In this document: positions 1-8,066 of the stretch, piece after piece
Position numbering within the stretch: position 1 is the first letter of the stretch
Layout: each line of letters starts with the position of its first letter
Origin: Calditrichota bacterium
GTDB lineage: Bacteria; Calditrichota; Calditrichia; JAJRVZ01
Length of the DNA stretch: 33,563 nucleotides
Direction: 5' to 3'
NCBI GenBank assembly: GCA_024277055.1
Contig: JAJRVZ010000250.1
Location: 1 to 33,563, forward strand
Translations under genes and position numbers: made by a program
The notes under the pieces: model-generated
Database searches by the model: none
Told to the model about the DNA's origin: nothing
Seen by the model: the letters and a program-made list of their open reading frames with translations, nothing else

Positions 1-1
1 A

Positions 2-268
2 TCGAGCATTGCCTTTTCTATCATCCTGTTCGCTTATTATATATTGTTGATTTTTTTCCCGTTGCTCTGGCCGCAGTGGACGGCGACCTGGCTGCTGCTG
101 CTCGCCGCAAAATTTATTCTCGAATATATTCCGCTGCGTAAAGCCGCGAAGATTTTCAGGCAGCAATCGATAATTCCGTACATCCCGCTGATGCAGATTA
201 TTTATCCCGCCTACATCATTTTTTTCAGTATATTAGGCGCGTTGCAACTGTATCAGTGGAAAAAATAA
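2..268 (+). CDS. Family 2 glycosyltransferase, C-terminal fragment
   Basis: The reading frame is open from the left edge, so only the last 88 or so residues are present and the gene begins outside the window. The fragment has two or three hydrophobic segments separated by a basic stretch (PLRKAAKIF) and ends in QLYQWKK. This resembles the membrane tail of processive or cell-envelope GT2 glycosyltransferases, where a C-terminal TM pair follows the catalytic domain; the catalytic domain itself is not visible. Its stop codon overlaps the ATG of the flippase-like gene (TAATG), so the two are translationally coupled. The family call rests on the tail alone and is tentative. Confidence 0.55.
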   Translation, partial: SSIAFSIILFAYYILLIFFPLLWPQWTATWLLLLAAKFILEYIPLRKAAKIFRQQSIIPYIPLMQIIYPAYIIFFSILGALQLYQWKK

Positions 269-1233
269 TGCGCCGTTTTTTCAGGGAAAAAATAATATAT
301 CTGGCCAAACTGAGTATCGGTCTTATACTGGTCGGGTGGATATTGTCGCGGGTGGACAGCAGCCGGTTGCTCGAATATTTTCTGCAACTGAATTTCTGGC
401 CGCTGGCCGTTGTAATTCTGCTGAGTGTGTGCGGTCTGTACGTCCAGTTCCGCCGCTGGCGCTTCCTGGTGGAAAGCAACTCTGCGCATTTTGAAACCCG
501 CGATCTGCTGCCGTCTTTTTTTGCCGGCTTCGCCTTCCGCCTGATGATTCCCGGTGGTCATGCCGAGGTAAGCAAAATTTTTCTGCTGCCGGGGCGCAAA
601 CGCGGCAAAGCGGTGGCATTCGGTATGGAAAAGTTTTTTCAGACTTATATAAAAGTTCTGCTGATTACCGCAGCCGTTCCGCTTACCTTCCCCGAATACG
701 GTTTCTGGTGTGCGACGCTGCTGACGGTTCTTGTCATTGCCTATTTCCTGCTACCCAAAATTCCGTGGTTGAAATATTTTCAGGAAAAGGAAGTAAATAA
801 TCATGCCGTGTTTTTTAAAACGCTGCTGTTTTCAGTGACCGTATTCCTGGTTATGGCATTCCAGTATTTTATTCTGCTGAACCAGGTGCACAAAATCGAC
901 CTGATGCAAACACTGCAGACCGTGGTGTTCATGTGGGGCGCCGGACTGGTGCCGGTCAGCATATCCGGGCTGGGCGTGCGCGAGGGGTTAGCCGTTTACT
1001 TTCTGCACATGTACAATTTTCCACCAGCCTATGCCGTAGCAACCTCGCTTTTCCTGTTTACATTGAATGCCGTACTTCCGGCCACGATCGGCGCCGTCAT
1101 TATTTATCGAAAACGGGAGTATTTGAAAGACATAAAAGAAACGCTGAAGTCTTCAGGCCGGATATGGCAGACCATTCGCAACGGAAATGACGCCCGGAAT
1201 AAAAGCGAAAAGACTGAAATGAATCAGGCCTGA
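268..1233 (+). CDS. Flippase-like integral membrane protein (LPG synthase TM / UPF0104-like)
   Basis: A 321-residue protein with about eight hydrophobic segments. It resembles the lysylphosphatidylglycerol synthase TM domain / YbhN / AglD group, whose members are associated with lipid or glycolipid translocation across the inner membrane. Recognisable family features are the segment FFAGFAFRLMIPGGHAEV (about residues 85-102) and, in the second half, VPVSISGLGVREG. No cytosolic synthetase domain follows, so it is the membrane half only. The ATG at 268 overlaps the upstream glycosyltransferase stop codon; a GTG four codons earlier (256) is possible but less likely. Pairing with a GT2 enzyme suggests handling of a lipid-linked sugar, which is an inference. 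Confidence 0.75.
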   Translation: MRRFFREKIIYLAKLSIGLILVGWILSRVDSSRLLEYFLQLNFWPLAVVILLSVCGLYVQFRRWRFLVESNSAHFETRDLLPSFFAGFAFRLMIPGGHAEVSKIFLLPGRKRGKAVAFGMEKFFQTYIKVLLITAAVPLTFPEYGFWCATLLTVLVIAYFLLPKIPWLKYFQEKEVNNHAVFFKTLLFSVTVFLVMAFQYFILLNQVHKIDLMQTLQTVVFMWGAGLVPVSISGLGVREGLAVYFLHMYNFPPAYAVATSLFLFTLNAVLPATIGAVIIYRKREYLKDIKETLKSSGRIWQTIRNGNDARNKSEKTEMNQA

Positions 1234-1263
1234 ATCGGGTTTCTTTATTTTTAATTTAACGAT

Positions 1264-1282
1264 CACCGGCGGTAAACCGGTG
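1264..1282 (+). promoter_or_regulatory. Inverted repeat between flippase-like and radical SAM genes
   Basis: CACCGG (1264-1269) and CCGGTG (1277-1282) form a perfect 6-bp stem around a 7-nt loop, and flanking AT/GAT bases can extend it. A short T-rich stretch (TTTCT) follows, but no real U-run, so it is a weak terminator or attenuator candidate. Confidence 0.3.
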
Positions 1283-1307
1283 TGATTTCTATAGATTGGA
1301 TTGCTTC

Positions 1308-2375
1308 ATGGTTGTTCCGCTTCGGTCAATGATCCGTTCGTTCTTCAAAATAAATTTCCGGCTAACCCCGCGCCGCATCTGGAATGCCGTCCAACTGTAC
1401 GGTTCCATGTATCTTTCCCGGATTTCAGGCAAGCCGGTAGTACGGGGTTACCCGCTGATGCTGATGGTTGAGCCGACCAATATCTGCAACCTGAAATGCC
1501 CGATGTGTCCCAGCGGCAACGGCGATATGAAACGCCCCCTCGGTAAACTCGATTTGGAACAGTTCCGTAAGCTGATGGATGAAGTGGGACCGTACATCAT
1601 GCAGGTCCAGTTATGGAACCAGGGCGAACCGTTCATTAATAAAAATTTTCTCGATTTCGTCGCCTGTGCACGCAGGATGGGAGTGATGACGCAGACCTCG
1701 ACCAACGGGCATTACATCCGTACCGCTGAAGACGCCGAAGCGCTGGTGCGTTCCGGGCTGGATATCCTGATTTTTTCACTGGACGGCACCAATCAGGAAA
1801 CCTATGAAAAATATCGTGTCGGCGGAAAGTTCGGGATTGTCATGCAGGCATTACGACTGATCAGTGAAGCGAAAACGGAATTGAACAGTAAAACGCCAAT
1901 CATTGAATTGCAGTTTTTACTGTTCAAACACAACCGGCAGGAAATCGACGAAGTAAAAGCCATCGGCAAAAAATACAAGGTCGATCGTCTGTCGCTGAAA
2001 ACGGCACAGGTGTATACGGCGGAACAGGCGGAAGAATTTTTGCCGGAGGAAGAGGAAGCCCGGCGTTATTCCTTTGATGGCGAGCATATTGAAATGAAAG
2101 GGCAGGTGCCCAACTGGTGTAAAAGATTGTGGCTCAATTCCACAGTCAACTGGGACGGCTCGGTTTCTCCCTGTTGCTTTGATAAGGATGCCGAGCATGC
2201 TTTCGACAATATTTTTGAAAACGGAACGAGTTTCACCCAGGTCTGGAAAAACAGTCGCTACAATTCTTTCCGCCGGCAGATCATGTCTGAACGCAAAGCC
2301 ATCGAAATGTGCCGTAATTGCACCGAAGGACTGGAAGTGCCCTACGCGCAGATTATCGAAATGAAAAAAACATAA
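1308..2375 (+). CDS. Radical SAM protein with SPASM-type C-terminal cluster domain
   Basis: The radical SAM cluster motif CNLKCPMC lies about 55 residues in, following the strand MVEPTN that commonly precedes it. The C-terminal region has SPASM-like cysteines: NWCKRL, SVSPCCFDK and MCRNC, expected to bind auxiliary Fe-S clusters. The family uses SAM and a [4Fe-4S] cluster to make a 5'-deoxyadenosyl radical; SPASM members modify peptides, proteins or other substrates. No precursor peptide gene was seen nearby, and the neighbours are envelope-glycan genes, so the substrate is open. ATG 1308 is preferred; a TTG at 1296 is in frame, and neither has a strong Shine-Dalgarno sequence. It ends with TAA just before the convergent EamA pseudogene. 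Confidence 0.88.
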   Translation: MVVPLRSMIRSFFKINFRLTPRRIWNAVQLYGSMYLSRISGKPVVRGYPLMLMVEPTNICNLKCPMCPSGNGDMKRPLGKLDLEQFRKLMDEVGPYIMQVQLWNQGEPFINKNFLDFVACARRMGVMTQTSTNGHYIRTAEDAEALVRSGLDILIFSLDGTNQETYEKYRVGGKFGIVMQALRLISEAKTELNSKTPIIELQFLLFKHNRQEIDEVKAIGKKYKVDRLSLKTAQVYTAEQAEEFLPEEEEARRYSFDGEHIEMKGQVPNWCKRLWLNSTVNWDGSVSPCCFDKDAEHAFDNIFENGTSFTQVWKNSRYNSFRRQIMSERKAIEMCRNCTEGLEVPYAQIIEMKKT

Positions 2376-2523
2376 ATTGAAACGTTTATTCTATCTCTTC
2401 AGTCGGATGTGAAACAACAGAAAACGACGTTTACAGACAACCTGTGGCTTTAAGTTTATTTATTCGCCGTTGTTATATGATGAGTATAGGTGTTGAGCAG
2501 TGACGGAAAATGAATCTCAGCGC

Positions 2524-3405
2524 TCATGCTGTGGGTTGCGAACTGATAACCCTGGAATTGGCAAAAAGCGCCATGCCGACCCCGCTGAATATCAGCAAGG
2601 TGGCGATTACAAATCGAAATGAAATGGATTCATTCATAAATACCATGCCCCCCAGGGCAGCCAGAACCGGAACCAGCAATTGTACCACGGCTGCCTGTGT
2701 TTTACCCAGACTTTTCATGGCGGCGTACCAGACGGCCTAGCCCACACCCGAAGCCGGCGTTCCCGACGGCGCCGCCAGCAGAATACCGCGGGCAGACAAG
2801 CGGTTGTCGGCAAAGAACAGCACCGACAGCAGGATGACCAGCGGCAGGGTACGCATAAAATTGAAAGCGCTATCGGAAAGAGGATCGCCTATTCCTTTTC
2901 CGCGCAGAGAATAGATTCCCCACGAAATTCCGGCGATTGTCATCAACAGCGAACCACTGAGCGACGGAGCTTCCAGACCCGGGAAAACCAGGTACAACAA
3001 ACCGCCGAAAGCCAGCGCAGCTCCCGACCATTCGCTTAAAGACAAACGATAGGTGTCGCGTAAGGCGGAAAGTATCATAACCAGTTGCACGGCACCGAAA
3101 AGGATCAGGGCGCCGGTGCCCGTGCTCAGGGAAATATAGGCGAAAGAGAAGGCCGCGGCGTAGGAAAAGAGTATCAGGCCGGAAAACCAGTTGCCGCGCG
3201 AAGTTTTTGATTTGCCGTTATTTCGCAGTACCAGCAGCAGGTACAGAACCAGCGCGCCGGAAAACAGCCGTACCGATGTAAAACCGGCCGCATCGATGGT
3301 CTGATCGCCAGGGGCCAGCCGGCACAGAATTGAATTGGAAGCGAAAGCGCTCAGGGCAAGAAGTGTAAGTAAATAGGTTCTCAGGATTCCGTTTTTCTTT
3401 GTCAT
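2524..3405 (-). pseudogene. EamA/DMT family transporter interrupted by an in-frame amber codon
   Basis: Read through, this is a 293-codon drug/metabolite-transporter-type permease with about ten hydrophobic segments in two EamA halves. The N-terminal half begins MTKKNGILRTYLLTLLALSA. A TAG at 2737-2739 interrupts the frame between ...SGVG and AVWYAAMKSLGK, and the frame then continues without any shift to the normal C-terminus (...ISSQPTA) at 2524. EamA relatives usually carry a residue such as Tyr here (GYAVWYAAL-like), so a single-base change of a TAY codon would explain it. Other genes in the window stop at TAG, so recoding of TAG is not indicated. The gene is either a young pseudogene or contains a base error. 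Substrate unknown. Confidence 0.85.
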
Positions 3406-3510
3406 TAAGTTTCCGGTGATTACTGCTTTCTGACAAATCTATAATCACATTCAAAAAACAACGGTAGGGGAGCATACATTCCATTCCCTGAACCCGAATT
3501 TACCGTGGGT

Positions 3511-3532
3511 TTTGTAATATCGCTTTTACAAA
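3511..3532. promoter_or_regulatory. Perfect 7-bp inverted repeat upstream of the EamA gene
   Basis: TTTGTAA (3511-3517) and TTACAAA (3526-3532) are exact inverted copies around an 8-nt spacer. The site lies in the roughly 175-bp gap between the end of the DUF4097-like gene and the start of the EamA gene, both on the minus strand. It could be an operator or a weak terminator; no U-run follows on either strand. Confidence 0.35.
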
Positions 3533-3581
3533 TTAATAAACGGTTTTGCGGCCATTCCGGCTAACGGTCATATACTGAATC

Positions 3582-4700
3582 TTACCGGCCTTTCCGAATA
3601 ATTATGTTTCCGTTGATCGTTTCCAGCTGCACGTCAAATTTGCCGTCGTTGATTTTGCCCGTGCCGAAAATATATTTCCGCGGAGTGCCATGATCGTAAT
3701 TCCATTCATCCGACTCCTCGATATTCAAAGGAAAATCGGATTCAATTTTAAAATCCTGGCTGCTGTTACGGGTGTAGGTCAGTTTGACACGAAAGTCCGC
3801 TGAGAATCTTTCCGGGAGCGAAAGTTTGATTTCCCCCCCCATTGAGGACAGGTCCACATCACGGTGAATATCATCGGAAACGCCGGTTACATTCACAACC
3901 ACATCACCTCCCATGGTTGATGCGCGGATCTCGCCATTCACCTTCTGCACTTCGATATCCCCGCCCATGGTCTTGGCCTTTACAAAAATCCCCGCACTGC
4001 GGATATCGATATCTCCGCCCATGGTGGATACTTCAGCGCCTTTTGGCGCCGATTCAACATAGATGTCACCCCCCATGGTGTTTATATTTACTTTACTTTT
4101 TTTATCCTGCGCGGAAAAACTTATACTGCTACGCAGGGTTATGTCTCCCCCCATGGTCGTACCTTTCATATCACCGGAAACATTGTAAAAATTAATGTCG
4201 CCGCCCATGGTTTTTATATCGCCCGCCAATTGTGAATCGCGCATATCGATATCTCCGCCCATGGTGGTCATGTGAATTTCACCGTTCAGTTTAATGAAAT
4301 CGAGATTTCCCCCCAGGGTTTGACCGTCAATCACACCCTGCACATTTTCAATGCGAATGTCGCCGCCCATGGTTTCCAGGTTCAGATCGAATTCGTACGG
4401 GACGCGGATTTTGAAATGAATATTCCGGTTGTTTCCGAAGGCGTCAAAGGCTTCGATGTCCACGCCGTCATCATGACGGTCGATTTCAATATGGTACTTT
4501 TCCGGGTCGTAGCGGCGAATATCTGCACGAACCTCAATCCTGGAATCGTCCCAACCCAGCACATCGATGGAACCGCCGCTGTTAATGTCAACACGCAGTT
4601 TTTGCCCGGGCCGGACGTCGATTTCTTTTTTGAATTCGTTTTGTGCAAAAGCGACGCCGGTGATCAGCAGTATGGCTAATAACACGTGTTTCAATTTCAT
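3582..4700 (-). CDS. Exported DUF4097-like beta-repeat protein with iterated TMGGDI motifs
   Basis: A 372-residue protein with a clear signal peptide (MKLKHVLLAILLITGVAFAQ), so it is exported. The body looks like a right-handed beta-solenoid of the DUF4097 / putative-adhesin type. About ten rungs each begin with TMGGDI or a close variant (TLGGNL, TMGGDV, SMGGEI) at roughly 13-25-residue spacing between about residues 110 and 290. The start at 4700 is chosen because GAGGAG lies just upstream and the signal peptide begins there; an in-frame ATG at 4724 would overlap the preceding stop. It lies 20 bp after the anti-sigma gene and is probably the structural or sensory output of the sigma-factor operon. 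The biochemical role of this family is unknown. Confidence 0.85.
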   Translation of the reverse strand: MKLKHVLLAILLITGVAFAQNEFKKEIDVRPGQKLRVDINSGGSIDVLGWDDSRIEVRADIRRYDPEKYHIEIDRHDDGVDIEAFDAFGNNRNIHFKIRVPYEFDLNLETMGGDIRIENVQGVIDGQTLGGNLDFIKLNGEIHMTTMGGDIDMRDSQLAGDIKTMGGDINFYNVSGDMKGTTMGGDITLRSSISFSAQDKKSKVNINTMGGDIYVESAPKGAEVSTMGGDIDIRSAGIFVKAKTMGGDIEVQKVNGEIRASTMGGDVVVNVTGVSDDIHRDVDLSSMGGEIKLSLPERFSADFRVKLTYTRNSSQDFKIESDFPLNIEESDEWNYDHGTPRKYIFGTGKINDGKFDVQLETINGNIIIRKGR

Positions 4701-4720
4701 GTGTTTCTCCTCGGATAATT

Positions 4721-5629
4721 TCAATTATTTAATACTTTTTTTACTTTGAACTCAACCGCCCGGTTAGGCTGCTGCTGAATTTGCCGCAGCAATTCCGGTG
4801 AAAACTTTTTATTGGCCAGGTAATCGATGGCTGCCAATCGTACAGTGACCTGCGTATCGGATTTAAGCAATTCAATGAATGCATTCTGAATTTCACTGTC
4901 GTCCGGATACCGCATCAACGAATGTATGGCTTTCATACGAACGGCCGCATTGTTATCGTTTTTCATGGCATAAATCAGCGCTTCTTTGATGCGCGGGTCA
5001 ATGACCTCGTCCGCCCAGGCAATGGCTTTCAGTCGTGAACCCACCGATTCCTCATTCAACAGCGACTGGGCCAGCACGTCTTTCACCAGCGGATCATCGG
5101 GATCGCGGACAATATCGAGATGAGTGGTGACATCAAATGAAAGGGCAACCTGCTGCTCATCGATTTTTTTAAAAGAAATATTACTGTATATGTAGGGAGA
5201 ATTCTGAACATCCCTCAGGTCCGTGTTACCGGCTGCAACCTTGCGTATTTCACCGATAAAATTCTTTCTGCCGTCCGAGTCAACCAGCCGACCGGCTGTC
5301 CAACCGCCGATTAATAGCAGAATACTCAGGGCATACGCCACGGACGGACGCCGGAACCATTCCGGAATCCAGCTTACGCTTTGTTGCACCTTTATCTTTT
5401 TTGGACGGTCCAGTTTGCTCAAAACATCCCGCCGCATTTGACTGAATTCTTTCTCCGGGGCGGTTTCGAGGGAGGCGCCACTTTGCAACAGCAAATGATG
5501 GGTAGCGATCATTTCCGCACAATCACTGCATTCGGCCGCGTGTTGCCGCAGTTGTACCGTCTGATCGGCATCCAGTTCGCCGGCCAGAAATTTGGTTATA
5601 AAATCGTCGAATTTTTTACTGTGTGCCAT
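4721..5629 (-). CDS. Transmembrane anti-sigma factor (zf-HC2) with C-terminal HEAT-like repeats
   Basis: A 302-residue protein. The N-terminal cytoplasmic part holds the zinc anti-sigma motif H-x3-C-x2-C (H30, C34, C37 in QHAAECSDCAEM), which in this family clamps an ECF sigma factor. One transmembrane helix follows at about residues 96-115. The C-terminal part, on the far side of the membrane by topology, contains helical repeats of the HEAT type from about residue 195 (for example AAVRMKAIHSLMRYPD and VTVRLAAIDYLANKK). It starts 9 bp after the sigma factor stop, with a GAGGA ribosome site overlapping that stop, so the two are coupled. HEAT-like repeats would make a protein-binding sensor domain, which is an inference. 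Confidence 0.85.
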   Translation of the reverse strand: MAHSKKFDDFITKFLAGELDADQTVQLRQHAAECSDCAEMIATHHLLLQSGASLETAPEKEFSQMRRDVLSKLDRPKKIKVQQSVSWIPEWFRRPSVAYALSILLLIGGWTAGRLVDSDGRKNFIGEIRKVAAGNTDLRDVQNSPYIYSNISFKKIDEQQVALSFDVTTHLDIVRDPDDPLVKDVLAQSLLNEESVGSRLKAIAWADEVIDPRIKEALIYAMKNDNNAAVRMKAIHSLMRYPDDSEIQNAFIELLKSDTQVTVRLAAIDYLANKKFSPELLRQIQQQPNRAVEFKVKKVLNN

Positions 5630-5638
5630 GATGATTCC

Positions 5639-6181
5639 TCATCCAACCGTTGATATGTGTTTACGCATTTTCCGCAGGCTGCGAAACAGCATGTTTTTTA
5701 CCATGCCTTCACTGCATTCCATGGTTTCTGCGATTTGTTTTACCGGCATATTCTCAAAATACCGTAAAACGACCGCCAGCCTGTACCGCGTGTTTAACTC
5801 CTGCATGCTGCGCAGCAAATGAATGCGCTGTTCTTTGTTCATCATTTCCTGCTCCTGATTTTTTCCGGAAAAAGACAAACCGTTGCTCTCGTCAAATAGT
5901 TCATTGTTCAGGTGCCGCTTATGCTTTTTTGCCCAATTGATACTTTCATTGCAGGCAACACGTATCAGCCAGGTGTGGAACAGGCTGTTGCCTTTGAAAG
6001 AATCCAGCCGCTGATAAACCCGTAAAAAAACATTTTGAGAAATATCCAGTGCATTCTCACGGGTTTTACCATAACTCAAAGCAATCCTGAAAACCGTGTT
6101 CTGATACCGTGACATCAGGATATCAAATGCCTTCGTTGAACCATTGCGTATCTGTGTAATCAATTCCCGGTCGCTTTGCAC
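5639..6181 (-). CDS. ECF-family RNA polymerase sigma factor
   Basis: A 180-residue sigma-70 family protein of ECF size. Region 2 covers about residues 20-90 (LMSRYQNTVFRIALSYG, ALDISQNVFLRVYQRLDSF, HTWLIRVACNESINWAKK). Region 4 is at about 120-175, with the helix-turn-helix ending in MKQIAETMECSEGMVKNMLFRSLRKMRKHI-like sequence (written here from the segment VKQIAETMECSEG and what follows). The start is a GTG with AAGGA about 8 nt upstream. It leads a three-gene operon with its membrane anti-sigma factor and an exported beta-repeat protein, the usual arrangement for envelope-stress control. A promoter-like site upstream suggests autoregulation. Confidence 0.93.
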   Translation of the reverse strand: MQSDRELITQIRNGSTKAFDILMSRYQNTVFRIALSYGKTRENALDISQNVFLRVYQRLDSFKGNSLFHTWLIRVACNESINWAKKHKRHLNNELFDESNGLSFSGKNQEQEMMNKEQRIHLLRSMQELNTRYRLAVVLRYFENMPVKQIAETMECSEGMVKNMLFRSLRKMRKHISTVG

Positions 6182-6204
6182 CCACTAATCCTTATTTTTT
6201 TCAA

Positions 6205-6230
6205 TTAGACAGGGGATAAGTTGAAAGGTT
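6205..6230 (-). promoter_or_regulatory. Candidate autoregulatory ECF promoter
   Basis: On the minus strand AACCTT (-35-like, with the AAC core common to ECF promoters) is followed, with 17 bases between AAC and GTC, by GTCTAA (-10-like). It lies 24-49 bp upstream of the sigma-factor GTG. The match is to the general ECF pattern only; no cognate consensus for this sigma factor is known from the sequence. Confidence 0.35.
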
Positions 6231-6236
6231 AGCAAA

Positions 6237-6818
6237 TTAATCAGAAGGTGGCAAAATTTTCAGTGCGGTCTGTTCAACATCAATTCCGTACCGTTGAAAA
6301 ATATCGGTTGCAAAGGTCTTTGTTTTCAGTTCGGCCCGGGTAAGCCGTTCCAGGAAAAATGTGTTGGCCCGGTTTTTTTTACGCAGTGCTGCAAAACGAG
6401 CCTTAAAAGACGTGGCGCGATCGTGCTGCACCAGGAAATCGGCCAGCGGCACCAGTTTTTGCTCCAGGGTTTTCGGGATGAAATTTCGTGCGGGCAGACC
6501 GAATCGGGCAGCGGTTTCAACCTCGAGTCCGAACAGCACATGGGATGCACAGACAAACGCCTCGGCCTCCAGTTTGTACCGCCTCAGCAGGAGGTATCCT
6601 TCCACGCCGTGAAGGATCGGGTCGTGTGTTTTGCAGCGGCCGATATCATGCAGCAGCGCAGCCCGGTTTACAAAATTAACGTCCACGCTTGTTTGCCAGG
6701 AAATCTGCACGGCCAATTCACGTGCAATTTGAGCAACCGCCAGACAATGCCTGGCCCAGGGGCTGCGGCCGGCAAGCTGAAAAAGCAGGTCCTTTGCATT
6801 TGGATTTTCCAGGTACAT
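6237..6818 (-). CDS. HD-domain protein (putative phosphohydrolase)
   Basis: A 193-residue single-domain HD superfamily protein. Metal-binding residues are visible in order: HCLAVAQIA (first His), ALLHDIG (HD pair), then CASHVLFG and a final Asp in PLADFLV. This matches a small metal-dependent phosphohydrolase of the HDIG type, acting on a nucleotide or similar phosphate ester; the substrate cannot be read from the sequence. The ATG at 6818 (MYLENPNAKDLL) is preferred to the upstream in-frame ATG at 6854, because the domain begins right after it. It is transcribed divergently from lpxB and sits directly upstream of the ECF sigma factor. No GYP motif is present, so it is not a c-di-GMP phosphodiesterase. 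Confidence 0.8.
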   Translation of the reverse strand: MYLENPNAKDLLFQLAGRSPWARHCLAVAQIARELAVQISWQTSVDVNFVNRAALLHDIGRCKTHDPILHGVEGYLLLRRYKLEAEAFVCASHVLFGLEVETAARFGLPARNFIPKTLEQKLVPLADFLVQHDRATSFKARFAALRKKNRANTFFLERLTRAELKTKTFATDIFQRYGIDVEQTALKILPPSD

Positions 6819-6953
6819 GATGCTAATTATATTTATCGAATATGAAACAAGCAAATTATCGATTCAATTATTACAGGATTGAAATACAAGGGCACTTTCT
6901 GGTAATTAAATCCGATTGTGTTTAAATTCGCCCGAATCAATTATAAAGGCAAA

Positions 6954-8066
6954 ATGAAACTTACAATTATTGCCGGAGAAGTTTCCGGCGACATGCACGG
7001 CGCTAACCTGGTTAAGGCATTGAAGGAACAGGTGAGTGATTTACAGTTGAGCGGCATCGGCGGTGATCTGCTGCTGGCGGAGGGACAACGGCAATTATAC
7101 CACGCGCGGCAGATGGCTTTTCTGGGGATCGGTGAAATCGTACGCCACCTGCCTTTTATCCGTCGTGTATTTCATACCCTGCTTGAGCATATTGGCAGGG
7201 AGAAACCGGATGCGGTAATATTAATTGATTATCCCGGCTTCAATCTTCGGCTGGCGAAAAAACTGAAACGAATGGGGGTGCCGGTCATTTATTATATCAG
7301 TCCGCAGCTGTGGGCCTGGGGTAAGCGCCGCGTGAAAATTATTCGTGATTGTGTGGATAAAATGCTGGTAATTTTTCCCTTCGAAGTTGATTTTTACCGG
7401 CGGCACGGTATCGAAGCTACGTATGTCGGTCATCCCATTGTGGACAGTCTCGAAGGACATGTATCGCCGAAAGCAAATGAAAACGGGAAAAGAATTCTGG
7501 GGCTGATGCCCGGCAGCAGGCGGCATGAACTGGATAGTTTACTGCCGGATATGCTGGCGGCGGCCGACCTTTTGCATGACCAGGGGCGAGTCGCAACAGT
7601 ACTCGTGGCGCGGGTGGATAATCTGCCGCTGGAAGTTTATCAGCGCTACATAGGTACACGGGGTTTTGTACGGGTGCATTTCGGCGACAGCGCTTCTTTT
7701 TATAATCAACTGGATGCGGCGCTGGTGAAATCCGGCACCTCCACCCTGGAAACCGCGTTTTTCAGGGTGCCTTTCGTTATTGTGTACCGGGTCAGTTATC
7801 TTACCTGGTATCTTGGAAAAATGCTTGTCAAATTGGACAATATCGGATTAGCCAATATCGTCGCCGGGCATAAAATTGCCGAAGAGCTGCTGCAATCGGA
7901 ATTTACCCCCGAGACGGCGGCGGATGCTCTAACGCCGTTATTACAGGCAGAAAACAATCGGAAGCGCAGAAAGGAACTGGCCGTCGTCGCTGAAAAACTG
8001 GGAGGAACCGGGGCGTCACAGAAAGCGGCGGGCGAGATCATATCTTTCGTAAATAAGAAACTATGA
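6954..8066 (+). CDS. lpxB: Lipid-A-disaccharide synthase LpxB
   Basis: A 370-residue GT19 enzyme that joins UDP-2,3-diacylglucosamine and lipid X to form the lipid A disaccharide at the inner membrane. Diagnostic segments are AGEVSGDMHGANLV at the N-terminus, the YYISPQLWAWGKRRV stretch, VGHPIVDS, MPGSRRHEL (UDP-sugar loop) and KSGTSTLETA. The start at 6954 (MKLTIIAGEVSGD) is preferred over the GTG at 6918 because the family begins at this strand and AAAGG lies upstream. Its TGA overlaps the next ATG by four bases (ATGA). The gene shows that the host makes lipid A; the usual lpxA/lpxD/fabZ neighbours are absent here. Confidence 0.95.
   Translation: MKLTIIAGEVSGDMHGANLVKALKEQVSDLQLSGIGGDLLLAEGQRQLYHARQMAFLGIGEIVRHLPFIRRVFHTLLEHIGREKPDAVILIDYPGFNLRLAKKLKRMGVPVIYYISPQLWAWGKRRVKIIRDCVDKMLVIFPFEVDFYRRHGIEATYVGHPIVDSLEGHVSPKANENGKRILGLMPGSRRHELDSLLPDMLAAADLLHDQGRVATVLVARVDNLPLEVYQRYIGTRGFVRVHFGDSASFYNQLDAALVKSGTSTLETAFFRVPFVIVYRVSYLTWYLGKMLVKLDNIGLANIVAGHKIAEELLQSEFTPETAADALTPLLQAENNRKRRKELAVVAEKLGGTGASQKAAGEIISFVNKKL

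Noticed and set aside
2737-2739. Recoding of TAG as an amino acid (for example pyrrolysine or amber reassignment)
   Set aside because: Other genes here, such as the LarA-like gene and the 22096 gene, terminate at TAG, and no other in-frame TAG occurs in conserved genes of the window.
3842-4679. Plus-strand open frames across the DUF4097-like gene (3842-4195, 4272-4679)
   Set aside because: They are antisense shadows of the repeated TMGGDI codons; there is no ribosome site or family resemblance, while the minus-strand gene has a signal peptide and a ribosome site.
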